This document shows, in pieces, positions 1-7,489 of a stretch of 18,613 nucleotides of DNA. Below the pieces are notes generated by a model that was given only the letters and a program-made list of their open reading frames with translations, did not search any database and was not told where the DNA came from. The stretch is from Anaerolineales bacterium. Its GTDB lineage: Bacteria > Chloroflexota > Anaerolineae > Anaerolineales > UBA11858. The stretch lies in contig WFTY01000167.1 in NCBI GenBank assembly GCA_015485245.1, positions 1 through 18,613 of the forward strand, read 5' to 3'. The position numbers and the translations under genes are program-made. The stretch's first letter is position 1. Every line of letters begins with the position of its first letter.

Positions 1-331
1 CATTCTCGGCCACCGTCAACGTCTCCACCAGCATAAAGTGCTGGTGGATCATGCCAATCCCCAGGTTGATGGCATCGGTCGGCGAGGAGATGTCCACCAC
101 CTCCCCATTCAGCAGAATTTCACCCTCATCGGGACGATACATCCCGTAGAGGATCTTCATCAGGGTGCTCTTCCCCGCGCCGTTTTCACCCAACAGCGCA
201 TGCACCTCCCCCGCCCGCACATCAAAATCCACATTGTCATTCGCCAGCACACCCGGAAAGCGTTTGGTGATGCCGCGCATCACCATGTGATTGATCCGGG
301 TATATCCAGAGGAAAGTTGGTTTTCTGTCAT
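1..331 (-). CDS. BMP-family ABC importer ATPase, system 1 (N-terminal part, cut by window edge)
   Basis: This is the first 110 residues of a nucleoside/simple-sugar type ABC ATPase; the rest lies beyond base 1. The Walker A motif GENGAGKST is at residues 48-56 and the Q-loop region reads MIHQHFML near residues 94-101, a form typical of the YufO/RbsA-like double ATPases that energise BMP lipoprotein importers. The segment is closely related to the ATPase at 5807-7357 (shared KRFPGVLAND and HALLGENGAGKSTLM), so the two are paralogues. I chose ATG at 331; the Shine-Dalgarno signal there is weak, and in-frame Met codons at residues 16 and 18 are alternatives. It follows the lipoprotein gene at 409-1422 after 77 bases that contain a stem-loop. 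It would act on the cytoplasmic face with the permeases at 1527-2459 and 2456-3610. Confidence 0.93.
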   Translation of the reverse strand, partial: MTENQLSSGYTRINHMVMRGITKRFPGVLANDNVDFDVRAGEVHALLGENGAGKSTLMKILYGMYRPDEGEILLNGEVVDISSPTDAINLGIGMIHQHFMLVETLTVAEN

Positions 332-355
332 TCGCCCGTCCCGCGCATCCCCCCA

Positions 356-389
356 CCCTGCGCTCAACCTTCGAGGGGAGAGCGCAGGG
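356..389 (-). other. Stem-loop between lipoprotein and ATPase genes (system 1)
   Basis: A perfect 10-bp stem (356-365 CCCTGCGCTC pairs with 380-389 GAGCGCAGGG) encloses a 14-base loop. It begins about 20 bases after the lipoprotein stop codon in the transcribed direction and is not followed by a T-run, so it does not look like a standard terminator. By position it could stabilise the upstream lipoprotein mRNA or reduce read-through into the ATPase gene. That role is inference; the pairing is directly visible. Confidence 0.6.
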
Positions 390-408
390 CGAGGGAAAGA
401 TTGTTGTC

Positions 409-1422
409 TCAGTTGCCTACATCGATGGTGATAGAACCATCAATGATCCCCTGAGTGGTCTCTTCTGCCAGGGCTTTCACGTCCGCAGGAAGATCAAAGT
501 CTTCGTTGTACTCCATCACCAGACCGCCATTTTCCAGGTTGATGAGGAAGGCCTGCCCACCATAGGTGCCCTCGGCGATCAAGGCAATCATCTGGTCCAA
601 GGCCACAGTCCAGTCATAGACCTGGTTCGCCACCACAATGCTGGGAGCCAGGCTGGTCTGGGAGGATTGGGTGCCAAACCACAGCACGCCGTTCTCTTCG
701 GCCACGCCAATCGCGCCAACGACCATCTGCGCCGTGCCAGTCAGCACATCCGCGCCTGCGCCGATGTGCGTGTTGGCCGCTTCCGCCGCCAGGGCCACAT
801 CGGAGAACGAACCGATCCAGTTGACGTTTACCTCGATATCGGGGTTGACCGACTTGGCGCCCGCCACAAAGCCATCCACATACAGCTTGGCATCACCGGT
901 CTCAATCGGCCCCACCACACCGATCACGCCGCTCTGCGAGAGGCTGGCAGCCATAACGCCGTTGACATAGCCGCCCTCTTGCGAGGCCGCTTCATATGCA
1001 AAAATGTTCTTAATCCCTTCATCCGCGAAGGTGTTTGCCGTTGTGCCCCAGGCAAAAGCCGTCTCAGGGAAGTCGGGGGCGATTTCCTGCAACGAGCTAC
1101 CATACTGCGAACCGTGGGCGATAACCAGGTCGTATCCCTGGGACGCGTAATCACGGATGGCTGCAGCCGCGTCATCTACGACGAACATGCCCTCGGAATA
1201 GACCAGTTCCATCTTCTCCGGGCCGCCCATCTCTTCCTGGATGGCTACCAGGGCGTCGTACATGCTCTGGCTGAAAGCCAGATCGTTGATCGCGCTGGGC
1301 ATCACCACGGCTACACGCAAGGGGCCGCTCGGCGCGGCAGCAGGTGCTTCTTCGGAAGCGCCGGGTTTACAAGCCGCCAGCAGAAACGCGAACAGCAAAA
1401 CAATAACAAACCACTTTTTCAT
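409..1422 (-). CDS. BMP/PnrA-like substrate-binding lipoprotein, system 1
   Basis: This 337-residue protein is the extracytoplasmic binding component of an ABC importer of the basic membrane protein family, whose studied members mostly bind purine or other nucleosides. A lipoprotein signal peptide ends in the lipobox LLAAC with the lipidated Cys at residue 18, followed by a short Ala/Pro/Glu-rich tether. The mature domain opens with LRVAVVMPSAINDLAFSQS, the usual position of the first ligand-contacting loop, and continues with YDLVIAHGS and GVIGVVGPIETGD, in keeping with a two-lobed periplasmic-binding fold. The length is normal for the family. The start is supported by AAGGAGAA upstream of ATG at 1422. 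It lies after the two permeases and before the ATPase, and is shorter than and clearly different from the lipoprotein at 7490-8776, so the two systems may prefer different ligands. Confidence 0.92.
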   Translation of the reverse strand: MKKWFVIVLLFAFLLAACKPGASEEAPAAAPSGPLRVAVVMPSAINDLAFSQSMYDALVAIQEEMGGPEKMELVYSEGMFVVDDAAAAIRDYASQGYDLVIAHGSQYGSSLQEIAPDFPETAFAWGTTANTFADEGIKNIFAYEAASQEGGYVNGVMAASLSQSGVIGVVGPIETGDAKLYVDGFVAGAKSVNPDIEVNVNWIGSFSDVALAAEAANTHIGAGADVLTGTAQMVVGAIGVAEENGVLWFGTQSSQTSLAPSIVVANQVYDWTVALDQMIALIAEGTYGGQAFLINLENGGLVMEYNEDFDLPADVKALAEETTQGIIDGSITIDVGN

Positions 1423-1496
1423 CTTTCTTCTCCTTCATTCAAAGCCAAATCTCATGAAACTGTTTTTGTAGACTTTACGATCACCTGTCGATACAA

Positions 1497-1506
1497 ATCA
1501 CCTCCT
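1497..1506 (-). promoter_or_regulatory. Orphan perfect Shine-Dalgarno sequence in the leader of lipoprotein 1
   Basis: The minus strand reads AGGAGGTGAT, a full 10-base complement to the conserved end of 16S rRNA, yet it lies about 75 bases upstream of the lipoprotein start. A 14-codon frame beginning with TTG at 1496-1494 and ending with TGA at 1454-1452 follows it. It may serve a leader peptide or a ribosome standby site, or be chance. I see no homology for the peptide. Confidence 0.3.
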
Positions 1507-1526
1507 CTCCATACTGGATTCAAGAC

Positions 1527-2459
1527 TCACTCGCCCCGTTCAAACACCTTGGTCAACGCCGCGGGCGCACGCACCCGCTGCACTGAAATCACCAACACCA
1601 GAATCGTCAGGATGTAGGGCATCATCACAGCGATATCCGAGGGGAGCGGGATGCCCAACACCTGCCCCCACAATTGCAACGAGTTCACCATGCTGAACAA
1701 CAACGCCCCCACCAGCACGCCCCAGGGACGCCAGCCGCCAAAATAGACCAGCGCCACGGCGATGAACCCCAGACCGCTGGTCATGTTCTGCTGGAAGACG
1801 TTGAGCATCCCGATGGAGAGCGAAGCGCCAGCGATCCCGGAGAGGGTTCCCCCCAGGATAATAGTGAAATAACGGACGCGCGCCACGCTGACGCCGAGGG
1901 AATCCGCCGCTTCGGGGTTTTCACCTACGGCGCGAATCTTCAGCCCCAGGGTGGTTTTATTCAGCACGAACCAGGCAACCGGCACCAGGGCGAAGGCGCC
2001 ATATACCAGAATGTTCTGACTGAAAAAGATATCCCCAATAAACGGGAGGGCGCTCAACACCGGGATGGTCGCTTTTGGGAAACCGCTGACGGTCTGCACC
2101 GTCCCCAGCAATTTCTGGAACAACAGATCGCTCATCCCCAAACCGAACAGGTAAAAACCGATTCCACTGATGCCCTGTTCGGCCTGCAGGTTCACCGTCA
2201 CCACGGCCATCGCCAATCCCATCAAGGCGCCCACAATCGCGGCGACCAACACACCTAACCACAGATTCCCGGTGGTAAAGGTCACATAGAAGGCGGCAAA
2301 CGCGCCAAGCAGCATCTGACCTTCCACCCCCAGGTTGAGCACACCGCTTCGCTGGCCAAACACCTCCCCAATTGCGGCGTACAAATACGGCGTGGCCAGA
2401 CGGATACCCGAGGCCAGAATCCCCACCAGGACGGTCATCGAAAAGAAATCGGAAATCAT
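1527..2459 (-). CDS. BMP-family ABC importer permease B, system 1 (YufQ-like)
   Basis: A 310-residue polytopic membrane protein of the nucleoside/branched-chain type ABC permease family, forming one half of the transmembrane channel. It shows many hydrophobic helices, the early family motif RSGVLNLGVEGQMLLGAF, the coupling-loop region GLKIRAVGENPEAADSLGVSV, and a C-terminal helix with QQNMTSGLGFIAVALVYF. The open frame continues 36 codons upstream, but the start is placed at ATG 2459 because that produces the normal N-terminus (MISDFFSMTVLVG) and an ATGA overlap with the stop of the preceding permease. Such a 4-base overlap implies translational coupling and 1:1 production of the two permeases. 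It is the intact paralogue of the amber-interrupted permease at 3681-4649. Confidence 0.92.
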   Translation of the reverse strand: MISDFFSMTVLVGILASGIRLATPYLYAAIGEVFGQRSGVLNLGVEGQMLLGAFAAFYVTFTTGNLWLGVLVAAIVGALMGLAMAVVTVNLQAEQGISGIGFYLFGLGMSDLLFQKLLGTVQTVSGFPKATIPVLSALPFIGDIFFSQNILVYGAFALVPVAWFVLNKTTLGLKIRAVGENPEAADSLGVSVARVRYFTIILGGTLSGIAGASLSIGMLNVFQQNMTSGLGFIAVALVYFGGWRPWGVLVGALLFSMVNSLQLWGQVLGIPLPSDIAVMMPYILTILVLVISVQRVRAPAALTKVFERGE

Positions 2460-3610
2460 GAGCTGGTCTCCCTGTCCATTGGAGTTGCCTGCGTCTCCCT
2501 GGCGTCTGCCGCTTCGGGTGCAGAGACAGCCGCGCTCAGGCGGCGACGCTGACGCCGACGCCGCCACACCTCACTGCTGACCACAAACACCACCACCAGC
2601 CCATTGAGCGCGGTGATCAACGCCGAGGGCACCTGTACCATGCGCTGCATCTTATTCGCCCCCACCAGCAACGCCCCAAAGAACACCGATGCCGGGATCG
2701 TCCCCAAGGGATGCAGTTGCCCAAACAGCGCCGCCACAATACCGTTGAAGCCTGCGCTGCCAGTGAAGCCAGTCGCGGAACCATCCGTAATCATGCGGTA
2801 ATTGACGCCGTAAATCTGTATCGCGCCTGCCAACCCTGCAAATGCGCCACTCAGCAACAAAGCAAGGACGACGTTCTTTTTCACGTTGATCCCCGCATAC
2901 CGCGAGGCGTGCGGGTTTTGTCCCACGGCACGAATACGATACCCCATGGTGGTGCGCCACAGCAAAATGTACACCAATACAGCCAGCACCACGGCGATGG
3001 CCGCTCCCAGGTGCAGGCGCGTGGGCACCAGGCGCGGGAGGCGAAACACATCTGCCAGACGAGCGGTCTGAGGGATTTTTGAAGCCACTTCCAACTGGGC
3101 AGGGTCAATCATCGGCCCGCGCAGCAAAAAGTTCATTAACTGCACGGCAATGGCGTTCATCATGATGGTGCTCAGAATTTCGTTGACCCCAAAGTACGCC
3201 TTGAGAAAACCAGGGATCGCGCCCCAAATCGCGCCCCCTAAAAACCCGGCCAGCAGCGCCGCGGTAATCACCATCCATCCAGGCCATTCCGGAGGATTCA
3301 GCCCAAGCAGAATCGCCAGAATAGCCCCAACCACCATCTGCCCCTCGCCGCCGATGTTGATGACATCCCCTCGAAAGGCGATGCAAATCCCCAGACCAAC
3401 CAACAACAAAGGGGTGGCTTTGACCAGCGTTTCAGCCAACGCGTTGGCGTTGCCAAACGCTCCATCCCACAGGGCGCCATAAGCCTCCAGCGGGCTGACA
3501 CCCAGGAACAACAACATCACCGCCCCCACGGCCAGTGCGGCTGCCACGGCAAAGACGGGCAACGCCGCGTCTAACAGTTGCGACAAACGAGTTTTTGAAA
3601 GGCCTGGCAT
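2456..3610 (-). CDS. BMP-family ABC importer permease A, system 1 (YufP-like)
   Basis: A 384-residue permease, the longer partner in BMP importers. Family hallmarks are LVKATPLLLVGLGICIAF, INIGGEGQMVVGAI, the IPGFLKAYFGVNEILSTIMMN segment, and the coupling loop GYRIRAVGQNPHASRYAGINV. The C-terminus carries a basic cytoplasmic tail (WRRRRQRRR) followed by an Ala/Glu-rich extension that overlaps the next gene's upstream open frame. ATG at 3610 is preceded by AAGGAAGAG at a usable spacing. It is the first gene of the second importer, 70 bases after the end of the amber-interrupted permease, and is paralogous to the permease at 4652-5803. Confidence 0.92.
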   Translation of the reverse strand: MPGLSKTRLSQLLDAALPVFAVAAALAVGAVMLLFLGVSPLEAYGALWDGAFGNANALAETLVKATPLLLVGLGICIAFRGDVINIGGEGQMVVGAILAILLGLNPPEWPGWMVITAALLAGFLGGAIWGAIPGFLKAYFGVNEILSTIMMNAIAVQLMNFLLRGPMIDPAQLEVASKIPQTARLADVFRLPRLVPTRLHLGAAIAVVLAVLVYILLWRTTMGYRIRAVGQNPHASRYAGINVKKNVVLALLLSGAFAGLAGAIQIYGVNYRMITDGSATGFTGSAGFNGIVAALFGQLHPLGTIPASVFFGALLVGANKMQRMVQVPSALITALNGLVVVFVVSSEVWRRRRQRRRLSAAVSAPEAADARETQATPMDRETSS

Positions 3611-3637
3611 GAATCTCTTCCTTGCAATCAGTGTCGA

Positions 3638-3648
3638 TGTAATCTACA
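3638..3648. promoter_or_regulatory. Candidate operator upstream of importer system 1
   Basis: A perfect interrupted palindrome TGTA-ATC-TACA lies 28 bases upstream of the first permease start of system 1, in the only spacer separating the two importers. The TGTA-N3-TACA form is compatible with GntR- or other dimeric HTH-type sites, but it is not identical to the purine operon operator. A related word (GTGATTTGTA, then ATCGACA) also occurs in the leader of the system 1 lipoprotein near 1484-1500. A regulatory role is inference. Confidence 0.3.
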
Positions 3649-3680
3649 AATCACGATTTCTCAGCGATGACAGGTCTTAT

Positions 3681-4649
3681 TTACAACCCTCGCTCGCCGC
3701 GGACATACGGGATTCCCAGCGCGGCAGGGGCGCCCAGGCGTTTGCGCACCGCCTCGCGCGAGCCGATCACCAGCACGATGATGGTGAACGCATAAGGCAA
3801 CATTTGCAAAAAGAAGCCCCAATACGGATTGTAGTAAAAGGGATTGCGCAACCCAAAGAGGGTCAGCGGCCCCTGGATGTCGAGGATCAGGCGACGCAGC
3901 GCGCCGAAAGCGTAGGAGCCAAAGGCAGCGCGCACCGGATCCCATTGTGCAAAGATGACCAGACCAACAGCGATCCACCCCTGCCCTGCGGTGGTCAGCT
4001 AGCTAAACCAACCCGGCGAGATCGCCAGGCTGATCGTGCCCCCAGCCAATCCGGCAAACACACCGCCGATAAAGACATAGAAATACCGCAACCGATACAC
4101 GCTGATCCCCAGGCTATCGGCCGCGGCGGGGTGCTCCCCCACAGCGCGCAAATGCAACCCCGGCCGCGTGCGGTTGATGTAATACCAGACGAGCGGTGTG
4201 AGCAAATACCCGAGGTACACCATCACGCTTTGTTCAGTGAAGAAAATTGGCCCCAAAAGAGGCGTCTGAGAAAGCAACGGGATGGAAAAGCGCGGCAACA
4301 ACGAAATCGTGCCCGCCTTGCTCAAGCCTTCGCCCAACACCAAGCTGATCCCTGTGCCTAAAAAGGTAAGCGCCAGCCCGCTGACGACCTGATCAGCTTG
4401 CAAATGAATGGAGATAAAAGCATGCACCTGACTGAGCAATCCGGCTGCCAGCATAGCCACCAGCAAGCCAAGCCAGGGATTGCCAGTGGATACCGCCGTG
4501 CTGAATGCACTCATGGCGCCAATCAACATCATCCCCTCCACGCCCAGATTCAGCACGCCAGAGCGTTCGGTCAGAATCTCGCCGATGGTGGCGAACAATA
4601 ACACCGTTCCGGTAGCGACGCCGGCCTGCAGAATGATAATTGGATCCAT
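3681..4649 (-). pseudogene. BMP-family ABC importer permease B, system 2, interrupted by one in-frame amber codon
   Basis: The frame encodes a YufQ-like permease of about 321 residues plus one internal TAG at 4001-3999. The first 216 residues include the motif RSGVLNLGVEGMMLIGAM and the loop GLHLRAVGEHPAAADSLGISV, and end ISPGWFS. After the TAG the same frame continues LTTAGQGWIAVGLVIFAQW and runs to TAA at 3683-3681 without another stop or shift. The stop falls in a conserved stretch (QQNMTSGLGFIAVALVYF in the paralogue at 1527-2459). The downstream part has at least one more membrane segment and keeps family character. ATG 4649 is supported by GGAGGAAG and lies 2 bases after the partner permease. 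A recent nonsense mutation (for example CAG or GAG to TAG), amber read-through, or a sequencing error would all fit. If real and not suppressed, importer 2 would lack a working second permease. Confidence 0.85.
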
Positions 4650-4651
4650 GG

Positions 4652-5803
4652 TCAGGCTTCCTCCTCAATACGGATAATACGCACGCGGTAGCGCAACAAA
4701 AAGTCGCTGGCGATCAGGGCCACCAGGATGATCCCCTGAATCATTTTCGGGATGCCCGAGGGCTGGATTTCACGCCCGGCGAGCAACAACGCCCCGAACA
4801 AGATCGAAGCCAGGATGATGACAAAAGGGTTTAGCTTGGCCAGCCAGGCCACGATGATTCCCGTAAAGCCATACCCGGCAGCAATCGGCGAGGTCTGGAG
4901 ACGATGCACCACCCCGGCGACTTCCGACATCCCCCCCAGGCCAGCCAGCGCCCCGGAGACCAGCATCACCATCATCACGTTGCGCTGGATGTTGATCCCG
5001 GTGTAACGCGCCGCTCGCGGGTTGTCGCCGATCAGGCGGATCTCATACCCCCAGCGGCTGCGATAAAGGATGAACCACAAGACCGCCGCGGCGACGATGC
5101 CGATCACCAGCCCCAGGTGGGTGGTCAAACCGCGGAGGACAGGAAACTCTTTGGCGTAATCCGCCAGGCGCGGCAACCAGGCCGTCCGAGGGAAAAGCCG
5201 GCTCATCTGAAATCCGCCTTCCGTCCACACCGCGAAGATGAAGAAGTTGACCCAGGAGACGGCGATGTAGTTCATCATCAGCGAGCTGATAACCTCATTG
5301 ACGTTAAAGCGCGCCTTGAGAAAACCAGGGATCAACCCCCAAATCGCGCCCGCCAGGATGCCGGTCAGCCCCATAACAGGCAACATGATCCAGCGAGAAG
5401 TTTCCGGCGGCAACAGGGGCGTCAACACCACCGCGCTGGCGCCAAACGCCCCCATGATGAACTGGCCTTCGGCGCCGATGTTCCACAGTTTCATGCGGAA
5501 GGCGATGGCGCACGCCAGGCTGGTGAGCAAGATCGGCGTGGCCTTGACCAGCGTATCCGAGAGCACACCGACGTTGCCGAACGAAGCACGGGCGATGTGG
5601 GCGTAGGAACGCCAGGGATCGCCGCCTACCACGGCCAGGATAACCCCGCCAAGGATCAACGCCACCACTACCGCGCCCAGAGCCACCAGAGCGGGAAACC
5701 AGCGCGGTGGTTCTTGCAAACGCGGCTCAAACTGTATGCGATACGGGAAACGACGGGGAGACGCCATCACAGCATTTGAAGGTTGCGAAGAATTTTGACT
5801 CAT
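4652..5803 (-). CDS. BMP-family ABC importer permease A, system 2 (YufP-like)
   Basis: A 383-residue polytopic permease of the nucleoside-type ABC import family. A hydrophilic N-terminal tail of about 35 residues precedes the first helix. Family motifs are LVKATPILLTSLACAIAF, WNIGAEGQFIMGAFG, IPGFLKARFNVNEVISSLMMNY and the coupling loop GYEIRLIGDNPRAARYTGI. It starts 3 bases after the ATPase stop and ends 2 bases before the partner permease, so the genes are tightly co-transcribed. The length and motif order match the paralogue at 2456-3610. Confidence 0.93.
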   Translation of the reverse strand: MSQNSSQPSNAVMASPRRFPYRIQFEPRLQEPPRWFPALVALGAVVVALILGGVILAVVGGDPWRSYAHIARASFGNVGVLSDTLVKATPILLTSLACAIAFRMKLWNIGAEGQFIMGAFGASAVVLTPLLPPETSRWIMLPVMGLTGILAGAIWGLIPGFLKARFNVNEVISSLMMNYIAVSWVNFFIFAVWTEGGFQMSRLFPRTAWLPRLADYAKEFPVLRGLTTHLGLVIGIVAAAVLWFILYRSRWGYEIRLIGDNPRAARYTGINIQRNVMMVMLVSGALAGLGGMSEVAGVVHRLQTSPIAAGYGFTGIIVAWLAKLNPFVIILASILFGALLLAGREIQPSGIPKMIQGIILVALIASDFLLRYRVRIIRIEEEA

Positions 5804-5806
5804 ATC

Positions 5807-7357
5807 TCACGCGGCTCCTGTCTTTTGAATTTCTGCCAGCGGGGTGCCGGTCATCATCTGGCCGATCACGTCCAAATCATCATCAGTCACCTCGCCCATG
5901 ATCTCGCCCTCGTAAATCACATACACACGGTCGCTCAGGGCAAGCAGTTCTTCCAACTCCTCCGAGACCAGCAAAATGGCTGCTCCCGCTTCGCGCTGCG
6001 CCAGCAACAGGCGGTGAACTCCCTCAATCGCGCCCACATCCAGGCCCCGCGTGGGTTGCATAGCCAACAGGAACTTGGGTTCACCGGAAATCTCGCGCGC
6101 CAGGATGACACGTTGCAAGTTGCCACCAGAGAGCAGACGCACCGGCGTTTCCACCGTGGGCACGATGATATCGTAGCCTTCCTTCAGCTTCTCAGCGAAT
6201 TCGGTAGCGGCGGTCATATCCACCATCCAGCCGCGGGCGATGGGCGGGCGGCGATACTTCTTCATGATAACGTTGTCCGTCACGCTCAGATTGGGGGCGG
6301 TGCCCACATGTGTGCGATCTTCGGGGATGTATCCCAATCCGCGGCGGATACGTTTGCGCACCGAAAGGTTGTTGATCTCCACCCCGTTGAGGACAACTTT
6401 CCCCTGGGTGGGTTTGCGCAACCCGGAAATCACCTGCGCCAGTTCGCGCTGGCCATTGCCCGCCACACCCGCCAGGCCAACGATTTCGCCAGCGCGCACG
6501 TTAAGAGAAACGCCGCGCAACGCGGGTAGCCCTTTATCATTGAGGCAATGCACATCTTCTACCGAGAGCACCACATCTCCCGGAGGCTGTTCTTTTCTGT
6601 CCAGATGGAAGACCACCTCGCGGCCGACCATCAGTTGGGCCAGCTCCTGCCGCGTGGTATTGCCGATCTCAAAACCCGGAGCAGTCACCTTGCCGCGCCG
6701 CAACACCGTCACCCGATCAGCGATCGCGGTGACTTCCCCCAGCTTGTGACTGATAAAGATGATGGATTTCCCCTTCGCCGTCATCGCCCGCAGAGTTTCA
6801 AACAAGCCATCAATCTCTTGCGGGGCCAGCACAGCGGTAGGCTCATCCATGATGAGCACTTCAGCGCCGCGATAGAGCATCTTGAGAATCTCAACACGTT
6901 GCTGCTCACCCACCGATAACTGCCAGACATGGGCACGGGGATCAACGTGCATGCCAAAGCGCTCCCCTAAATCAGCGATGATGGAATCGTATTCCGCCAG
7001 GCGCATACGGAAGCGCGGTTTATCCAACCCCAACAAAATATTCTCGGTAACAGTTTGGGAAGGAACCAACATGAAGTGTTGGTGGATCATGCCGATCCCG
7101 GCATCAATGGCATCACGCGGAGAGCGAAAACTCACCGGCTTGCCATTCACGAAAACCACACCGCCATCAGGGCGGTACAAACCGGCAAGCACGTTCATCA
7201 ATGTGCTCTTCCCTGCACCGTTCTCCCCCAATAGAGCGTGAATCTCACCCCGGCGCAGAGTGAAATCCACATGGTCATTGGCCAGCACGCCGGGGAAACG
7301 TTTGACAATGCCCCGCATCGCGATCACATTTTCGTGGTTGCTCGAATCAACGGCCAT
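5807..7357 (-). CDS. BMP-family ABC importer double ATPase, system 2 (YufO/NupO-like)
   Basis: This 516-residue protein has two fused ABC ATPase domains, as usual for nucleoside importers of this class. Domain 1 has Walker A GENGAGKST (44-52), signature LSVGEQQRVEI (147-157) and Walker B VLIMDEP (167-173), and should be fully catalytic. Domain 2 has a degenerate P-loop (GVAGNGQREL near residue 295), signature LSGGNLQRVILA near residue 410, and a Walker B followed by Gln rather than Glu (FLLAMQPTRGLD), the usual asymmetric pattern of this family. It follows the lipoprotein gene after 132 bases that hold two strong stem-loops and precedes the permeases by 3 bases. The substrate cannot be read from the ATPase; the neighbours suggest purine nucleosides or bases. 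Confidence 0.95.
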   Translation of the reverse strand: MAVDSSNHENVIAMRGIVKRFPGVLANDHVDFTLRRGEIHALLGENGAGKSTLMNVLAGLYRPDGGVVFVNGKPVSFRSPRDAIDAGIGMIHQHFMLVPSQTVTENILLGLDKPRFRMRLAEYDSIIADLGERFGMHVDPRAHVWQLSVGEQQRVEILKMLYRGAEVLIMDEPTAVLAPQEIDGLFETLRAMTAKGKSIIFISHKLGEVTAIADRVTVLRRGKVTAPGFEIGNTTRQELAQLMVGREVVFHLDRKEQPPGDVVLSVEDVHCLNDKGLPALRGVSLNVRAGEIVGLAGVAGNGQRELAQVISGLRKPTQGKVVLNGVEINNLSVRKRIRRGLGYIPEDRTHVGTAPNLSVTDNVIMKKYRRPPIARGWMVDMTAATEFAEKLKEGYDIIVPTVETPVRLLSGGNLQRVILAREISGEPKFLLAMQPTRGLDVGAIEGVHRLLLAQREAGAAILLVSEELEELLALSDRVYVIYEGEIMGEVTDDDLDVIGQMMTGTPLAEIQKTGAA

Positions 7358-7394
7358 AGGCGCTCCTCAATGGTCAGAATAATGACAGATAATC

Positions 7395-7422
7395 GATTGG
7401 GTGCGAGGGCTCGCACCCAATC
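7395..7422 (-). other. Second stem-loop between lipoprotein 2 and its ATPase gene
   Basis: A perfect 13-bp inverted repeat: GATTGGGTGCGAG at 7395-7407 pairs with CTCGCACCCAATC at 7410-7422, separated by 2 bases, so the physical loop is probably 4 bases or more. No T-run follows. It lies between the BMP lipoprotein and ATPase genes, next to another hairpin at 7449-7476. Confidence 0.6.
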
Positions 7423-7448
7423 CATCAGCCGCCATCGTTGTGCGGTTT

Positions 7449-7476
7449 GGGGGACGGGCTTGTGCACCCGTCCCCC
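7449..7476 (-). other. First stem-loop after the lipoprotein 2 stop codon
   Basis: A perfect 10-bp GC-rich stem (GGGGGACGGG at 7449-7458 with CCCGTCCCCC at 7467-7476) and an 8-base loop begin 13 bases after the lipoprotein stop codon in the transcribed direction. AAACC rather than a T-run follows on the RNA-like strand, so it is not a classic intrinsic terminator. Binding-protein genes in ABC operons are often followed by such structures, which protect the upstream message and allow more lipoprotein than membrane parts. That function is inferred here. Confidence 0.6.
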
Positions 7477-7489
7477 ATCTTCCAGCGAA

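Noticed and set aside
2460..2567. A 36-codon upstream extension of permease B in system 1
   Set aside because: It lies within the tail of the upstream permease and is Arg/Ser/Gly-rich rather than membrane-like; the ATGA overlap start is more convincing.
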